Positions 46,332 through 56,414 of a stretch of 64,000 nt of DNA are shown piece after piece. Made by a program: the position numbers and the translations under genes. The notes below the pieces were generated by a model that saw only the letters and a list, made by a program, of their open reading frames with translations, had not been told where the DNA came from and searched no databases. Each line of letters opens with the position of its first letter. Position 1 is the first letter of the stretch. This DNA comes from Sequoia sempervirens (lineage: Eukaryota > Streptophyta > Pinopsida > Cupressales > Cupressaceae). The DNA is taken from the NCBI GenBank assembly GCA_007258455.2, contig VDFB02275595.1, positions 48,167 through 112,166 of the forward strand. Direction: 5' to 3'.

Positions 46332-46489
46332 TAGAATCCAGAATTTGTAAGTGCCTTATAATTCATTGGGTTACGGAGTCATTAAACAAAACACAAAGAA
46401 AAGACTCAAAAGATTTAAAAAGACTAAAAATTTAAAAGACTAAAAGATAAAAGGACTCAAACCTTATATACAGAAACTAATCTAAAACT

Positions 46490-47100
46490 CTACTGAAAGT
46501 AGTGTTTTAGATGCTGCCCACTGTAAGGAAGTGGGAACGGAGTGCCATCTTGATATGCCAGTAGAAAGCTATTCTCACCGATTACTTGATGAATTACAAA
46601 AGGACCACGCCAAAGAGAATCAAATTTCCCATGCATTCCTTTTGGTTCCCTCCTCTTATCCCAAAGCAAGACGTGATCACCAACTTGAAAGACCTTCTGC
46701 TTTGCTTTTTTGTCGAAGAGAGCTTTAACTTGCTTCTGATGGTCATTAATACGATCTACTACTTGTGATCTTTGTTCCTCTAACTGAGAAAGAAACATTA
46801 TCCGTTTATCAAGAGAACTTTCAAATGTAGCATCTTCTACGGCCTTGATCAACTTGAGAGCTGGAAGTTCCAATGTAATAGGAATTTCTGCATTTACTCC
46901 ATAGAGCAACTGAAATGGAGACATGCCAATGGCTCTCTTGGGTGTAATGCGATCAACCCACAAAGCATCATACAACACTTTATGCCATGATCTTTGATTC
47001 TCATCCACAAGCTTTCGGATGATAGTAATCAGATTTTTGTTACTTGATTCTGCTTGACCATTACCTTGAGGGTAATAATCTGGGCCAATATTATGCTATA
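46490..47100 (-). pseudogene. Tat-like element: integrase C-terminal part, frame-shifted
   Basis: The frame continues the integrase after a frameshift near 47100. Just downstream of the break the restored frame has a YYPQGNGQAE segment, the region of the catalytic Glu, then RSWHKVLYDALW, TPKRAIGMSPF and LLYGVNAEIP. It closes with a FQVGDHVLLWDKR block and a LWRGPFVIHQV barrel-like end. There is no chromodomain, as expected outside the chromoviruses. Confidence 0.85.
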
Positions 47101-50100
47101 ATCAAAACAGAATTGGGTTACCTCATAAGATGAGAAAGAAGATGCATTGTCTGTCACCACTTTATAAGGAACACCAAATCTTGATATGATATTTTCTTTC
47201 AAAAATCTACACACTGTCTCAGAAGTAGCATGTTTTACAGGAATAGCCTCTACCCACTTGGTGAAATAGTCTGTTGCAGCAAGAACAAAAGTATGTCCAG
47301 CACTTGAGTGAGGGTTAATGACGCCAATGAAATCGATTCCCCACTGCCTGAAAGGCTCTTCTATCACAACTGGTTTTAAGGGTTGTGCCATCATCTTTTG
47401 CTTACCAACAAATTGCTGACATTGTGTACATTTACGTACCCATTTATATGTATCTTGAAAAAGCGTAGGCCAATAATACCTAGCTCTCAAGATCTTGTGA
47501 GCAGTTACAGATGGAGAAAAATGGCCACCACATGCCAAATTGTGAAAAGATTCAAGCAACCTGTCTTGCTGCGCCTTATCAACACAACGCTGAAAGTTAC
47601 CATCAAGAGTCCTTTTATACAAACCATTATCCCAAAGAATATAATTTGCAGCCTTGAGTTTTAAATTTCTCTTTTCTTTGAAAGAGAGATGAGCTGGACA
47701 TTCACCATAAGTCAGAAAATAAGCAATATTTGAATACCACTCATCAGTAGTGCTAACAAACAACACTTTAGGAAGGTCTTCATAAGTCTCCTCTTCACTT
47801 TCTTCAGAACTGCTTTCGGCCATCAGCTGACATAAACCTCTGCCACGAACAAGCTTGGTAGGTTTTATTTCTAAATCATACTCTTGGATTTTAGCCACCC
47901 AATTTCTTCTTTTTGTACCAAAATCTTGCTGTGTCAAAATAGATTTGACAGCTGTATCCGGAACTAGCACTATCGTATGAGAGTTGAGAATGTAGAACCT
48001 GAAATACTTGACTGCCTTCACAAGAGCAAAAGCGTTCTTCTCAGCTGTAGAATATTTGAGCTCATGAAGCTTTAACGGACAACTCATGAAGGCAATGGGA
48101 GACTCAATCCCTTCTGAATTTTGTTGCATCAGGATAGCAGACATAGTATGCTCTGAAGCATAACTATACATAATAAAATCTTTAGTGTAATCTGGGCTAA
48201 CTAGCACCGGGGCATGAGCAATTGCATCTTTGATTTCAGCAAAAGCGGCTTTACCTTCATCATTCCAACGAAAAACAGCTTTCCCTTTCATCATATCAAT
48301 GATGTGACGTGTTTTCTCAGCAAAATCTGGGACGAATCTCCTTAAGAAATTCACTTTGCCAAAGAAAGAATGAACAGCTGTCTTACTTGATGGTAAAGGG
48401 AGGTTTTGAATAGATTTTACCCTCTCAGGATCAATCTTGATTCCTTCATTTGATACATGTCCCAGAAGTTTACCCTCAGTAACTCCAAAGATAGACTTCT
48501 TGGGATTAAGAGAAACACCATGCTTGCGACATCTTTCCAGCACATCTTGTAAATGAAATAAATGATTCTCATGATCTTTTGAGAAGACGGTAAGATCATC
48601 CAAATACACCACAATATACCTTCCTAAGATACCGCGGAAAGCTAAATCCATTGCTCTTTGAAAGGTTGCTCCTGCATTAATTAATCCAAAAGGCATTCTA
48701 CGATATGCAAAAGTACCCCATGGAGTAGTAAAAGCAGTTTTATGTCTATCTGCTTCACTTACCTCAATCTGGTTGTAACCTGAAAATCCGTCCAGCATAG
48801 ACATCATTTGAGCACCTGTCACTGTCTGGAGCACTTGATCCATTATAGGCAAAGGATAATTATCCTTCAGTGACTGCTGATTGAGATTCCGGAAATCCAC
48901 ACAAATGCGAATCTCACCATTCTTCTTGCGTACTGGAACTATATTGGCTACCCAAGTTGAATGATGAATGGGAAAAATAATTTGTGCGTCTAACATCTTC
49001 TGGATTTCTGAATAAATAGTGCCAGAAATTTTAGGATTATATTGGCGCTGCTTTTGTTTGAAGGGAGCTGCATCACTTTTCAAAGGAATTTCATGCTGAA
49101 CTTCTCCTGATTGAAAAGATTTCAGATCATCATAAGAATAAGCTAGCACATCTCTGTACTGCTGTAACAATTGAATAATCTGATTTCTCTCTTCTGGAGT
49201 GCAACTATTACCAATGTTAACCATCTTGGGATCATCTTCAGACCCAATATTATACTTGTCATACCCTGTAGGAAAATCTGAATTCACTTGTTGCTGCTTT
49301 TTGATATATCGATCATGCTTGTCAAAAAGCTTTTCCAAAGATACTAGTCCCTTGGGAATTTTATTCCCCTTTAACTGCAGAATTTCTCCATCTGATTCAG
49401 ACCAAGTATCTGACATAGAGTCACAGGAAGGAGATGAACTGCTTCCTTCAAAATACAGATTATTAAAACCATCATCAACTTGTAAAAAGTTAATAATCTG
49501 TTTATCATCATTGAAAATCTGCCAATGATCCCAATTATCTGGAACACTAGGTCTGCAGATTAATTCAACAATATATTTATCTTGATTAAAATCAAGATGA
49601 GGAATGAGAAGAGTAGCTGAAACAGCAAGAGAATCAGCTCTGCCATTGAATTCTCTTGGTACAACTGAGATACTGAAAGCATCAAAGTCTTGAATGTTCT
49701 CCCATACCAAATTACGGTAATGTTGAAGTCTATCATTCTTTGTCTGATAGATATTCCTTACTTGACAAATTATCAACTCTGCATCTCCTTGAGCGTGCAG
49801 ATTTTTAATTCCTCTCTGAAGTGCAACACTCATGCCTAACAAGAGAGCTTCATACTCAGCTGTATTATTTGTGTTTGCAAACTGCAACTTGAAAGAATAT
49901 GGAAAGATCTGACCTTTTGGAGAAATCAGAACCACACCAGCTCCAGATCCATTAGTAGCACAACTGCCGTCAAATTCTAGAATCCAAACATCATTAGAGC
50001 TGTCATCAATATAAAGACTGCTGGATTCTCCTACTTCAAAAGTGGAAGAAAGAGGGCTCTCATCTTCCATGGGAGAAGACTGATTTTCTTCATCTTGAGG

Positions 50101-52347
50101 AAGAAGTTCAATATCCTTTTCTGTAGTAAAAGATTCAGCATCTTCTATCATACGATCAAGAGGGTTTTCAGCTAGTATTGAATCTTCTCCATTATTAGAA
50201 CTCCCTTCATTTGCTGAAAGAGTTGAAGAATCAGCAAAACACCAATCTTCAGCAAATTCAGAAATCTCATCAATATGGAGATAGTAGTTCCCGAAACTAG
50301 CTGATTCAAAAAGAATTTGAGCATGAGGATCATCAGATTTCACCACTGTATATTTGGTTTCCCTTTCAGGAACAAGTTTCTGCACAACACCCTTTACAGG
50401 AATTCTGGCCTCTGTCATATCCATGTTGAGCTCGCCTCCTACATCTTTGCAGAAGTTACGTCCAAGGAGCATTCCATAAGAAGCTGGGACGTCCGCAACA
50501 AGGACAGTCATCTTTATCTTTTTCTCAGGAAAGGCTGCAAAGGCAAATTGTGCATCTTTGATTTGCCTGACAAGAGGTACTTGTTTGTTATCCATAGAAT
50601 AACAATTACCAAAAGTTTTGGTAAGAGTTAATCCAAGACAATCAGCGACTTTGATTGGCATGACATTATCCGAAGCACCAGAATCTATAATACAGTTACT
50701 TAATTTGAAACCATTAATAAGCAAGGAAATATAGAAAGGATCTATCTTTCCTGGAACTGAGGATGGAATGATAACCAAATTATTGGGCAGATTCTTGGGT
50801 TCTTGGACAATAGGGCTGTTTGAAACAGGACGAGTTTCACTACTTTTCACAAATTTAACCAATCTCTCAAGCTGATCAGGATTGGCTTGAAGATACTCAA
50901 CCTCTGACATTTGGATCTTAGTCTTCCTAGCATGGTCAATAATATCGAAAGCTTGGAAAGAATTTGCTAGAGACGAAGATGATGTATTTTCAACCAATAC
51001 TTTAGGATTTGGTAAATTGGTCTTAGGCTCACTAGAAGGAACAGAGGGAGAATTGCTTACTTGATGTTTGGAAGAATCCTTGGTCAAGGTGGACAATGGC
51101 ATCCCCTTCTTAGCAATGGTCACCGGCAACTGAACGTTGTTTTTCACCTTTGCTTCTTCATCCTTTTGACCCAACCAAGTCTGGGATCTTGTGATAACAG
51201 CATATGCTTGACTCTCAATATTTTCAGTTTCAGCTGAATCATCATAATGCATGTATCGTATTGTGGAGTCGCCAGCTGCCTCTTCGTCTTCTTGATTAAA
51301 GACAGCTTCATCTTCTGCTTGAAAATCATTGGAAGATAGTTCTTCTCGATCTATTTCATAATAACCAACGGCTGTATTCTTTGGGGGAGCTTCAAGTGCA
51401 AGCCTCTCAGGAGGAGGAGGTAATTTAGCCTGATTTCTGGCAGCATAGTTAGAAGCAGAATTCGGATATGTCCTTCTAGGAATATCCTTGTACGGAGCAG
51501 CATAAGAAGCTTGTGAAACTTGCTTCTTTAAAGCAAGAAGTTCATTAGCCAATTTCTGTACCATAGGATCAGTAGAAGTTGAAGCGGAAGACTCAGAAAT
51601 GGAATTTCCTTTGAATCGATTAGGATCCTTCCGGATTTTCCCAGCCAAGATCAAATCATCTTCAATCTCTGTAGCAAGGACTTGAGCATGAGCCAAAGTT
51701 GTTGGAGTTGATCTTCTCAGTAGAAAACTGACTTCTGGTAGCTGAGTGTTGATGAAGAAACACTTGAGATTTGCAGGAGTGGGCTGAGAATCAGTAGGAA
51801 TTTTGTTTGCTAGTTTATTAAACTTTGCAATGAATTCACGCATATTCTCATGTGTGTCCTTCTTCATCTGAGTCAGCTGAGCCATTAATGCATGTTCATC
51901 TTCGGCGGGCTTAAAACGTTCTTCAAATTTAGTCTTGAGGGTATCCCAACTAGTGATATCACCAGCTCTCAAATTGTAAAACCAGTCAGCTGCAATTCCT
52001 TGTAGTGTTTCCACAAACAATCGTACAGCAACATCTTGATGTTCTACTCCTAGAACACCACAAGCCATTGAAAAAGCCTTGATATGTTCATCGGGGTGCT
52101 GCTTACCATCTCCATAAAACTTAGGCAGATTCTTGCGTGAGCCTTGTGGAAGAGCATGAAGAGGTGGAGTAAGATTTAAAGGACCGAAAGCTGCTCCCCA
52201 TGGACCTTGAGCCATTGCTTGGATAGTAGGAACAACTGAAATCAAAGGCTTGAGGAAAAAGGCTGAAAGTTCACTTGGGATGGGCTTTTTCTTCTTAGAT
52301 GGAGGGAAGCTAGTAGTTCGTGAAAGGGAAGATATACTAGTGAGCAA
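47029..52347 (-). CDS. Tat-like element gag-pol: gag, protease, two RNase H domains, RT, integrase
   Basis: A 1772-codon minus-strand frame; the first codon may not be the true start, and MAQGPWGAAFG near residue 45 is a plausible ATG. Approximate residue positions: gag core 70-230 (WDTLKTKFEERFKP); protease 556 (IIDSGASDNVM); an archaeal-type RNase H at 785-910 with all four acidic residues (FDGS, AEYEA, GDAEL, RADSLA); RT with VYLDDLTVFSK near 1247; a second, gypsy-type RNase H at 1385-1500 whose first acidic residue is replaced (YSYAS) and whose last is Gln (LCQLMAE); an integrase finger (CTQCQQF) near 1640; and the start of the DDE core (GIDFIG, VTDNASSF). A frameshift near 47100 cuts off the integrase end. 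The domain order puts the active RNase H before RT. Confidence 0.92.
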   Translation of the reverse strand: MLTSISSLSRTTSFPPSKKKKPIPSELSAFFLKPLISVVPTIQAMAQGPWGAAFGPLNLTPPLHALPQGSRKNLPKFYGDGKQHPDEHIKAFSMACGVLGVEHQDVAVRLFVETLQGIAADWFYNLRAGDITSWDTLKTKFEERFKPAEDEHALMAQLTQMKKDTHENMREFIAKFNKLANKIPTDSQPTPANLKCFFINTQLPEVSFLLRRSTPTTLAHAQVLATEIEDDLILAGKIRKDPNRFKGNSISESSASTSTDPMVQKLANELLALKKQVSQASYAAPYKDIPRRTYPNSASNYAARNQAKLPPPPERLALEAPPKNTAVGYYEIDREELSSNDFQAEDEAVFNQEDEEAAGDSTIRYMHYDDSAETENIESQAYAVITRSQTWLGQKDEEAKVKNNVQLPVTIAKKGMPLSTLTKDSSKHQVSNSPSVPSSEPKTNLPNPKVLVENTSSSSLANSFQAFDIIDHARKTKIQMSEVEYLQANPDQLERLVKFVKSSETRPVSNSPIVQEPKNLPNNLVIIPSSVPGKIDPFYISLLINGFKLSNCIIDSGASDNVMPIKVADCLGLTLTKTFGNCYSMDNKQVPLVRQIKDAQFAFAAFPEKKIKMTVLVADVPASYGMLLGRNFCKDVGGELNMDMTEARIPVKGVVQKLVPERETKYTVVKSDDPHAQILFESASFGNYYLHIDEISEFAEDWCFADSSTLSANEGSSNNGEDSILAENPLDRMIEDAESFTTEKDIELLPQDEENQSSPMEDESPLSSTFEVGESSSLYIDDSSNDVWILEFDGSCATNGSGAGVVLISPKGQIFPYSFKLQFANTNNTAEYEALLLGMSVALQRGIKNLHAQGDAELIICQVRNIYQTKNDRLQHYRNLVWENIQDFDAFSISVVPREFNGRADSLAVSATLLIPHLDFNQDKYIVELICRPSVPDNWDHWQIFNDDKQIINFLQVDDGFNNLYFEGSSSSPSCDSMSDTWSESDGEILQLKGNKIPKGLVSLEKLFDKHDRYIKKQQQVNSDFPTGYDKYNIGSEDDPKMVNIGNSCTPEERNQIIQLLQQYRDVLAYSYDDLKSFQSGEVQHEIPLKSDAAPFKQKQRQYNPKISGTIYSEIQKMLDAQIIFPIHHSTWVANIVPVRKKNGEIRICVDFRNLNQQSLKDNYPLPIMDQVLQTVTGAQMMSMLDGFSGYNQIEVSEADRHKTAFTTPWGTFAYRRMPFGLINAGATFQRAMDLAFRGILGRYIVVYLDDLTVFSKDHENHLFHLQDVLERCRKHGVSLNPKKSIFGVTEGKLLGHVSNEGIKIDPERVKSIQNLPLPSSKTAVHSFFGKVNFLRRFVPDFAEKTRHIIDMMKGKAVFRWNDEGKAAFAEIKDAIAHAPVLVSPDYTKDFIMYSYASEHTMSAILMQQNSEGIESPIAFMSCPLKLHELKYSTAEKNAFALVKAVKYFRFYILNSHTIVLVPDTAVKSILTQQDFGTKRRNWVAKIQEYDLEIKPTKLVRGRGLCQLMAESSSEESEEETYEDLPKVLFVSTTDEWYSNIAYFLTYGECPAHLSFKEKRNLKLKAANYILWDNGLYKRTLDGNFQRCVDKAQQDRLLESFHNLACGGHFSPSVTAHKILRARYYWPTLFQDTYKWVRKCTQCQQFVGKQKMMAQPLKPVVIEEPFRQWGIDFIGVINPHSSAGHTFVLAATDYFTKWVEAIPVKHATSETVCRFLKENIISRFGVPYKVVTDNASSFSSYEVTQFCFDYSIILAQIITLKVMVKQNQVTKI

Positions 52348-52515
52348 CTCAAACTTAGCTTGTTCACCAGGAGATATTTCTTGAGAACTTTGTCCCTTCT
52401 TACGACGAACGTAATAACGGATTCCTTCCAGTGTAGAAGCTAAAACAGAACCAAATACACAAATTAAGAATACTGGACTTCAAAAGAAAGTGAGAGGCTT
52501 TCAAATGCGTTCGTA

Positions 52516-52533
52516 TCCCCAGTAGAGTCGCCA
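52516..52533 (-). promoter_or_regulatory. Primer-binding site of the Tat-like element
   Basis: TGGCGACTCTACTGGGGA follows the 5' LTR after a five-base gap on the minus strand. Similar sites are familiar from Tat-group elements. I do not assign the tRNA. Confidence 0.8.
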
Positions 52534-52538
52534 AAAAC

Positions 52539-54665
52539 TGTTGGTTGGAAATTTTGTAATTTTTGTGAAAATATACAAAATGGTGATTTCAACCACAGCA
52601 CATGAGATTAAACTCTCCTAATTAAGGGAAGGCTCCCCCTTTAACTAAATAAAACTAAATGGATAGGACAGCAATCGTTCCTCTTATTTCAGGAAAGATT
52701 ATATTCTCTTCTCTTTAAAGAAAAGAAACAGTATATGTTGATAAAACTTAATACGGTGGCTATGCAGTGGAATAAAGAAAGAGGAGATAAAGTTTCCTGA
52801 AAGCGCAAAGACTTCTGTTATTTCCTCCGGGACGGGAAAACAATTCAATAAGCACAAAGTCTTGAAGAATGAAATCCTATCAACCCTTTTCAGAACGATT
52901 ACTTTATGAAAATATACAACATAAAACAGCGCAAAGTCTGTAACTATGAAGTATCTATTAACTATTCTAGATGAGAATTAATACTAGCACAAAGACTTGT
53001 AATTGTTCTCAATTTCTAATACTAACTATGAATTCAATCTTCACATTTACAGCACAAAGACTGCAGATATTTAAATCGAATCTCTCTTCAGCAATATTCT
53101 ACAATTCTCAAGTAGTCACAAAATGATGCTCCAAAATGATATAAGAACATGAAGGATGCAAAATGAAAATTCAGCTCAAAGTCTGAAATTCCAGCTTCTT
53201 GATATTACTTGAAAATTCACAATTATCAACTATAAAGCTCAAAGACTTTATGAGTATAAATTTCTGCAAAGTTTTCTTGCTTGCTAAAAAGATATCCTAT
53301 TACAATAGACCCCTCAAGTATTTATAGGAGGGAGGTCTGGAGAAAAAGGTGGGAGAATCTCAACAAACTTGAGAAAATCTCTCAACCGATAACTAACTGC
53401 AATTGACTTATTCAAAATTACAATCCAAATTGTGATTTGTTTTGTAGGATTTTACATGTAATTACATTTTTCAAAATTGCAAGGAAAGGATACTTGCAAT
53501 TGCAAAATTTGTTTTTACATATATTTTGTCGAAAGTAAAATTACATAAAACAACCTAAAATTTTAATTTGCTTCATTCCTATCTTTGAAAGATAAGAATT
53601 TGCTGATGATAGTCTGTAATTCATTCGGATCTGGGCCCAATGTGTTCTTGGCTACTGCAACGGTCTTCAAGATTACATCAAAGTATCTGATTGCCGCCAG
53701 TCTATGCTCTTCATAAGTAGTTTGTATTTTCTATCAAAGTGTGCTGCACATGCAAGGACGAATTCAAGTTCAAGGGCAGCAACAGGAAAAGAAGACACCA
53801 GATGAATATGACTCCTCAACAATTTCTGCATATCAGAAGAAGTAGATTTCTCAGCTCTCCAAGAAACTCGAACATATCAATATGCCCAATTTCTGTGTCC
53901 TTGATCTCATCGATATTCGAAACCACATGAGATGGAGAAATCTTATTCTGATATTTATCAAATTTGTACTTCATCTTCTTGCTTTTAGGAGAAGTTGGTT
54001 CGTCTGTCATTGAACAGGAATCTGCAAGATTGCGGTGAAAACCCCATAAGGTCAGAACATCATCAGCATCAACGTGAGTGGACATGGTGAAACTCAAACC
54101 CTAGGACAATGAAATGGACTTTGGAAGAAAGATGGAAAGCGGATGGTGAGGACGAATTCGGAATTTGATAGGATGATGGCAGTCAAAAATAACGTCTTGT
54201 CTTCTTGAAACAGCAAGACAAAGAGATTTTTGGCTTGGATTTGGAATTTCGTCCAAAAAAAAGGTCAACTTTTGCGCTTTTTAAGGCATTTCGGGTTTTT
54301 AAGTGACTTCAGCAATTTTTATAAAGGCAGTCGGGATTTTTTGAAAGTTTAGTAATTTTAGCTTTTTGCAATTTCGGGGTTTTAAAAAGCTTTAACAATT
54401 TTGCTTTTAAGTTAAAATTTCCCTTTTGCTGAGTTGCTCCAAAAACCCGAAATTGGTCAAAAAGACACCAAAAACGACTCAGAAATTGATGAAAACGAAA
54501 ACGAAAGAAGGAAAAAGAGTAGCCCAAAGGTTAATAAACTTAAAACTAAGATTTGTCACTCTTTGCACCTCGTAATGCGTGCCTTAGAGAAGAAAAGTCT
54601 CAATTTTATGAAAATTTTGATTGGTTATCCTGAATTTTAAAACGAGTTAAAAATTCAGGATAACA
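52539..54665 (-). repeat. 5' LTR of the Tat-like element
   Basis: Same length as the 3' LTR, with only scattered single-base differences and no indel seen. The parallel 93-codon frame is at 53816-54097, with three residue changes. Confidence 0.95.
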
Positions 54666-55931
54666 AAACTAAAGACTTTCAGATGGCCCACCTTAGGCTT
54701 ATGTCCTGACCAGACTTCTTCAGGAGTCATCTTCTTAACGGCCTGTGTAGGTGACCAATTCAGGAGGTAGACTGCAATATAAACTGCTTCAGCCCAGTAT
54801 TTCTTAGGGACATTTCTATACCCCATCATAGAACGAGCCATTTCAGTAATGGTGCGATTCCTACGTTCAACAATACCATTCTGCTGAGGGGTGTATGGTG
54901 TGGTGAGTTGGCGTTTAATGCCATGTGTTGCACAAAAAGTAGAGAAGTTAGCTGAACAAAACTCCCTCCCATTATCTGACCTTAGAGTGACAATCTAAGA
55001 ACCTAATTCTTTCTCAACTAAGGCCTTATACTACTAAAATGTACTGAACACATCTGATTTATGTTTCAAAAAATACACCCACATTTTTCTACTGAAATCA
55101 TCAACAAATAATAAAAAGTACCTGGACCCAGTAACAGATGGAGTGTTCATTGGTCTACATACATCAGCGTGAACCAATTGAAGTACCTTGGAGGCTCGCC
55201 AAGAATCACCATCCGAGAATGGTGTCCAATGCTACTTCCCAACTTGACAGGCTCTACAAACTCCATGATTTTGAGTTTGGATCTCAGGTAGACCAGCAAC
55301 CAAACCCTCCCGAGACAGTTGAGAGAGATAGTGCATATTCAAGTGCCCATAACGTTGATGCCAAAGTTTGTTGATGAAAATACTCTTGGCTTCCAGAGCG
55401 TGCTCCTGAGAATCCCCAGAATCAACAAGTCTATACAGACCATGATCCTCAAGTCCCATAGCGATTGTAGTACGAGTCTCCCTATCAACGATGCTACAGG
55501 TGGACAAACTGAAAACAACATCCAACTGGGGAGAATGCCTCATGATTTGGCTGACAGAGAGAAGATTATGTTCCATGCCTGGAACATAGTAGACATCAAG
55601 AAAGAGTAAATTTCTCCCTCCATAGTGAATCTGGACAGTGCCCTTACCAGCAACTGTGTACTCTTCACCTCCTCCAAAAATGACAGAATCAAAGAATGGT
55701 TCGAATTTTGTGAACCAATCCCGACGATGAATAAAATGTCATGAAGCCTTGGAATCAATATACCAGGCAAAAGATTGTACTGGATCTGCTGTTCTCTTGG
55801 CCATAAAATCATAGAATGCAGATTCTTTCTACTCAGAGTGTTCTGTGGCATTTGCCTTTTGTTGAGACCATCCCTGCTTCTTTTGTTCAAAAGCCAATCG
55901 AACCCAACAATCAGCCTTCATGCGATTCACA
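54666..55931 (-). pseudogene. Copia pol remnant: protease and integrase
   Basis: This is the upstream half of the copia pol whose other half is at 42071-44163. On the minus strand it holds the protease (WYIDSKAS near 55760, with Lys where the DSGAS Gly belongs), a gag-pre-integrase finger (LWHQRYGHL, CRACQ near 55250-55380) and an integrase segment with YWAEAVYIAVYLLNW near 54765. Stops and frameshifts break it. It ends abruptly near 55931. Confidence 0.85.
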
Positions 55932-56414
55932 TGTTAAGTTTACTTAGGACATAAGATTCTTTCTAGAAGTCTTAGTTGGCTTTTCTAGAACTTATCTTAT
56001 CTAGCTAGTAATGCTTGATTCCTAGGTAGTTAGTTTGTTAGTTGTCTCATGTTATAGGATTAAGACACTTGTCATGATCTTGCCTAATCCTATCTCTCTA
56101 CCTTGCCTTTATAAGCAAGGCATCTCATGTACATTTGCATATTCAACCATTATTCAATATTGCATTGTTGAAGCAAGCTTTCTTGCCATTTTCTTGCTTG
56201 TGAAAGATATTTTGGTCTAGCAACTGTTCCTAGGGGTGTTGGGGAGTCACCATTAATACTCCCACAGTTTCGCCCGGCTAGGGTCAATTTGCATCTGCTT
56301 TATTGGGGTTTCTTCATGTTGTGGCGCATGTTTGAAGCCCACTTTCCTTTATAATTTGCATTCATATTTTTAGCAGCAGACTAGAGATTACATATCAGCA
56401 ATATATTGGCTCAT
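55932..56414 (+). repeat. LTR-like segment at the copia break, then unassigned DNA
   Basis: 55932-56266 begins TGTTAAG, ends CCCACA, and contains a TATA-like ctttataagcaagg near 56106, all LTR-like. No matching target duplication flanks it (tcaca on the left, gtttc on the right). It may be the other end of a recombination that removed the copia 5' part. 56267-56414 should be part of the outer element's 5' LTR but cannot be confirmed. Confidence 0.4.

Larger units (their letters stand above)
44164..54665 (-). mobile_element. Young Tat-like Ty3/gypsy element, 10.5 kb
   Basis: Two LTRs of exactly 2127 bp (44164-46290 and 52539-54665) differ at about a dozen positions by eye. The duplications are gaact (44159-44163) and aaact (54666-54670), one mismatch. 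It lies on the minus strand, inserted in copia pol. The interior carries one 1772-codon frame plus a frame-shifted integrase tail. The primer site (TGGCGACTCTACTGGGGA) is not initiator Met and is of the kind seen in Tat-group elements. The two RNase H domains also fit that group. It is the youngest element I can date here. Confidence 0.93.
41714..55931 (-). mobile_element. 5'-truncated Ty1/copia element, split by a Tat-like element
   Basis: This minus-strand copia element keeps its 3' LTR (41714-42070), a purine run (attaagggaggg) and most of pol, from RNase H back to protease. It breaks off near 55931; gag, the primer site and the 5' LTR are absent. The pol reading is split at codon AGT-TC within an LKVFSS block by the Tat-like element at 44164-54665. 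It is a close relative of the copia element at 5401-10616. Confidence 0.85.
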
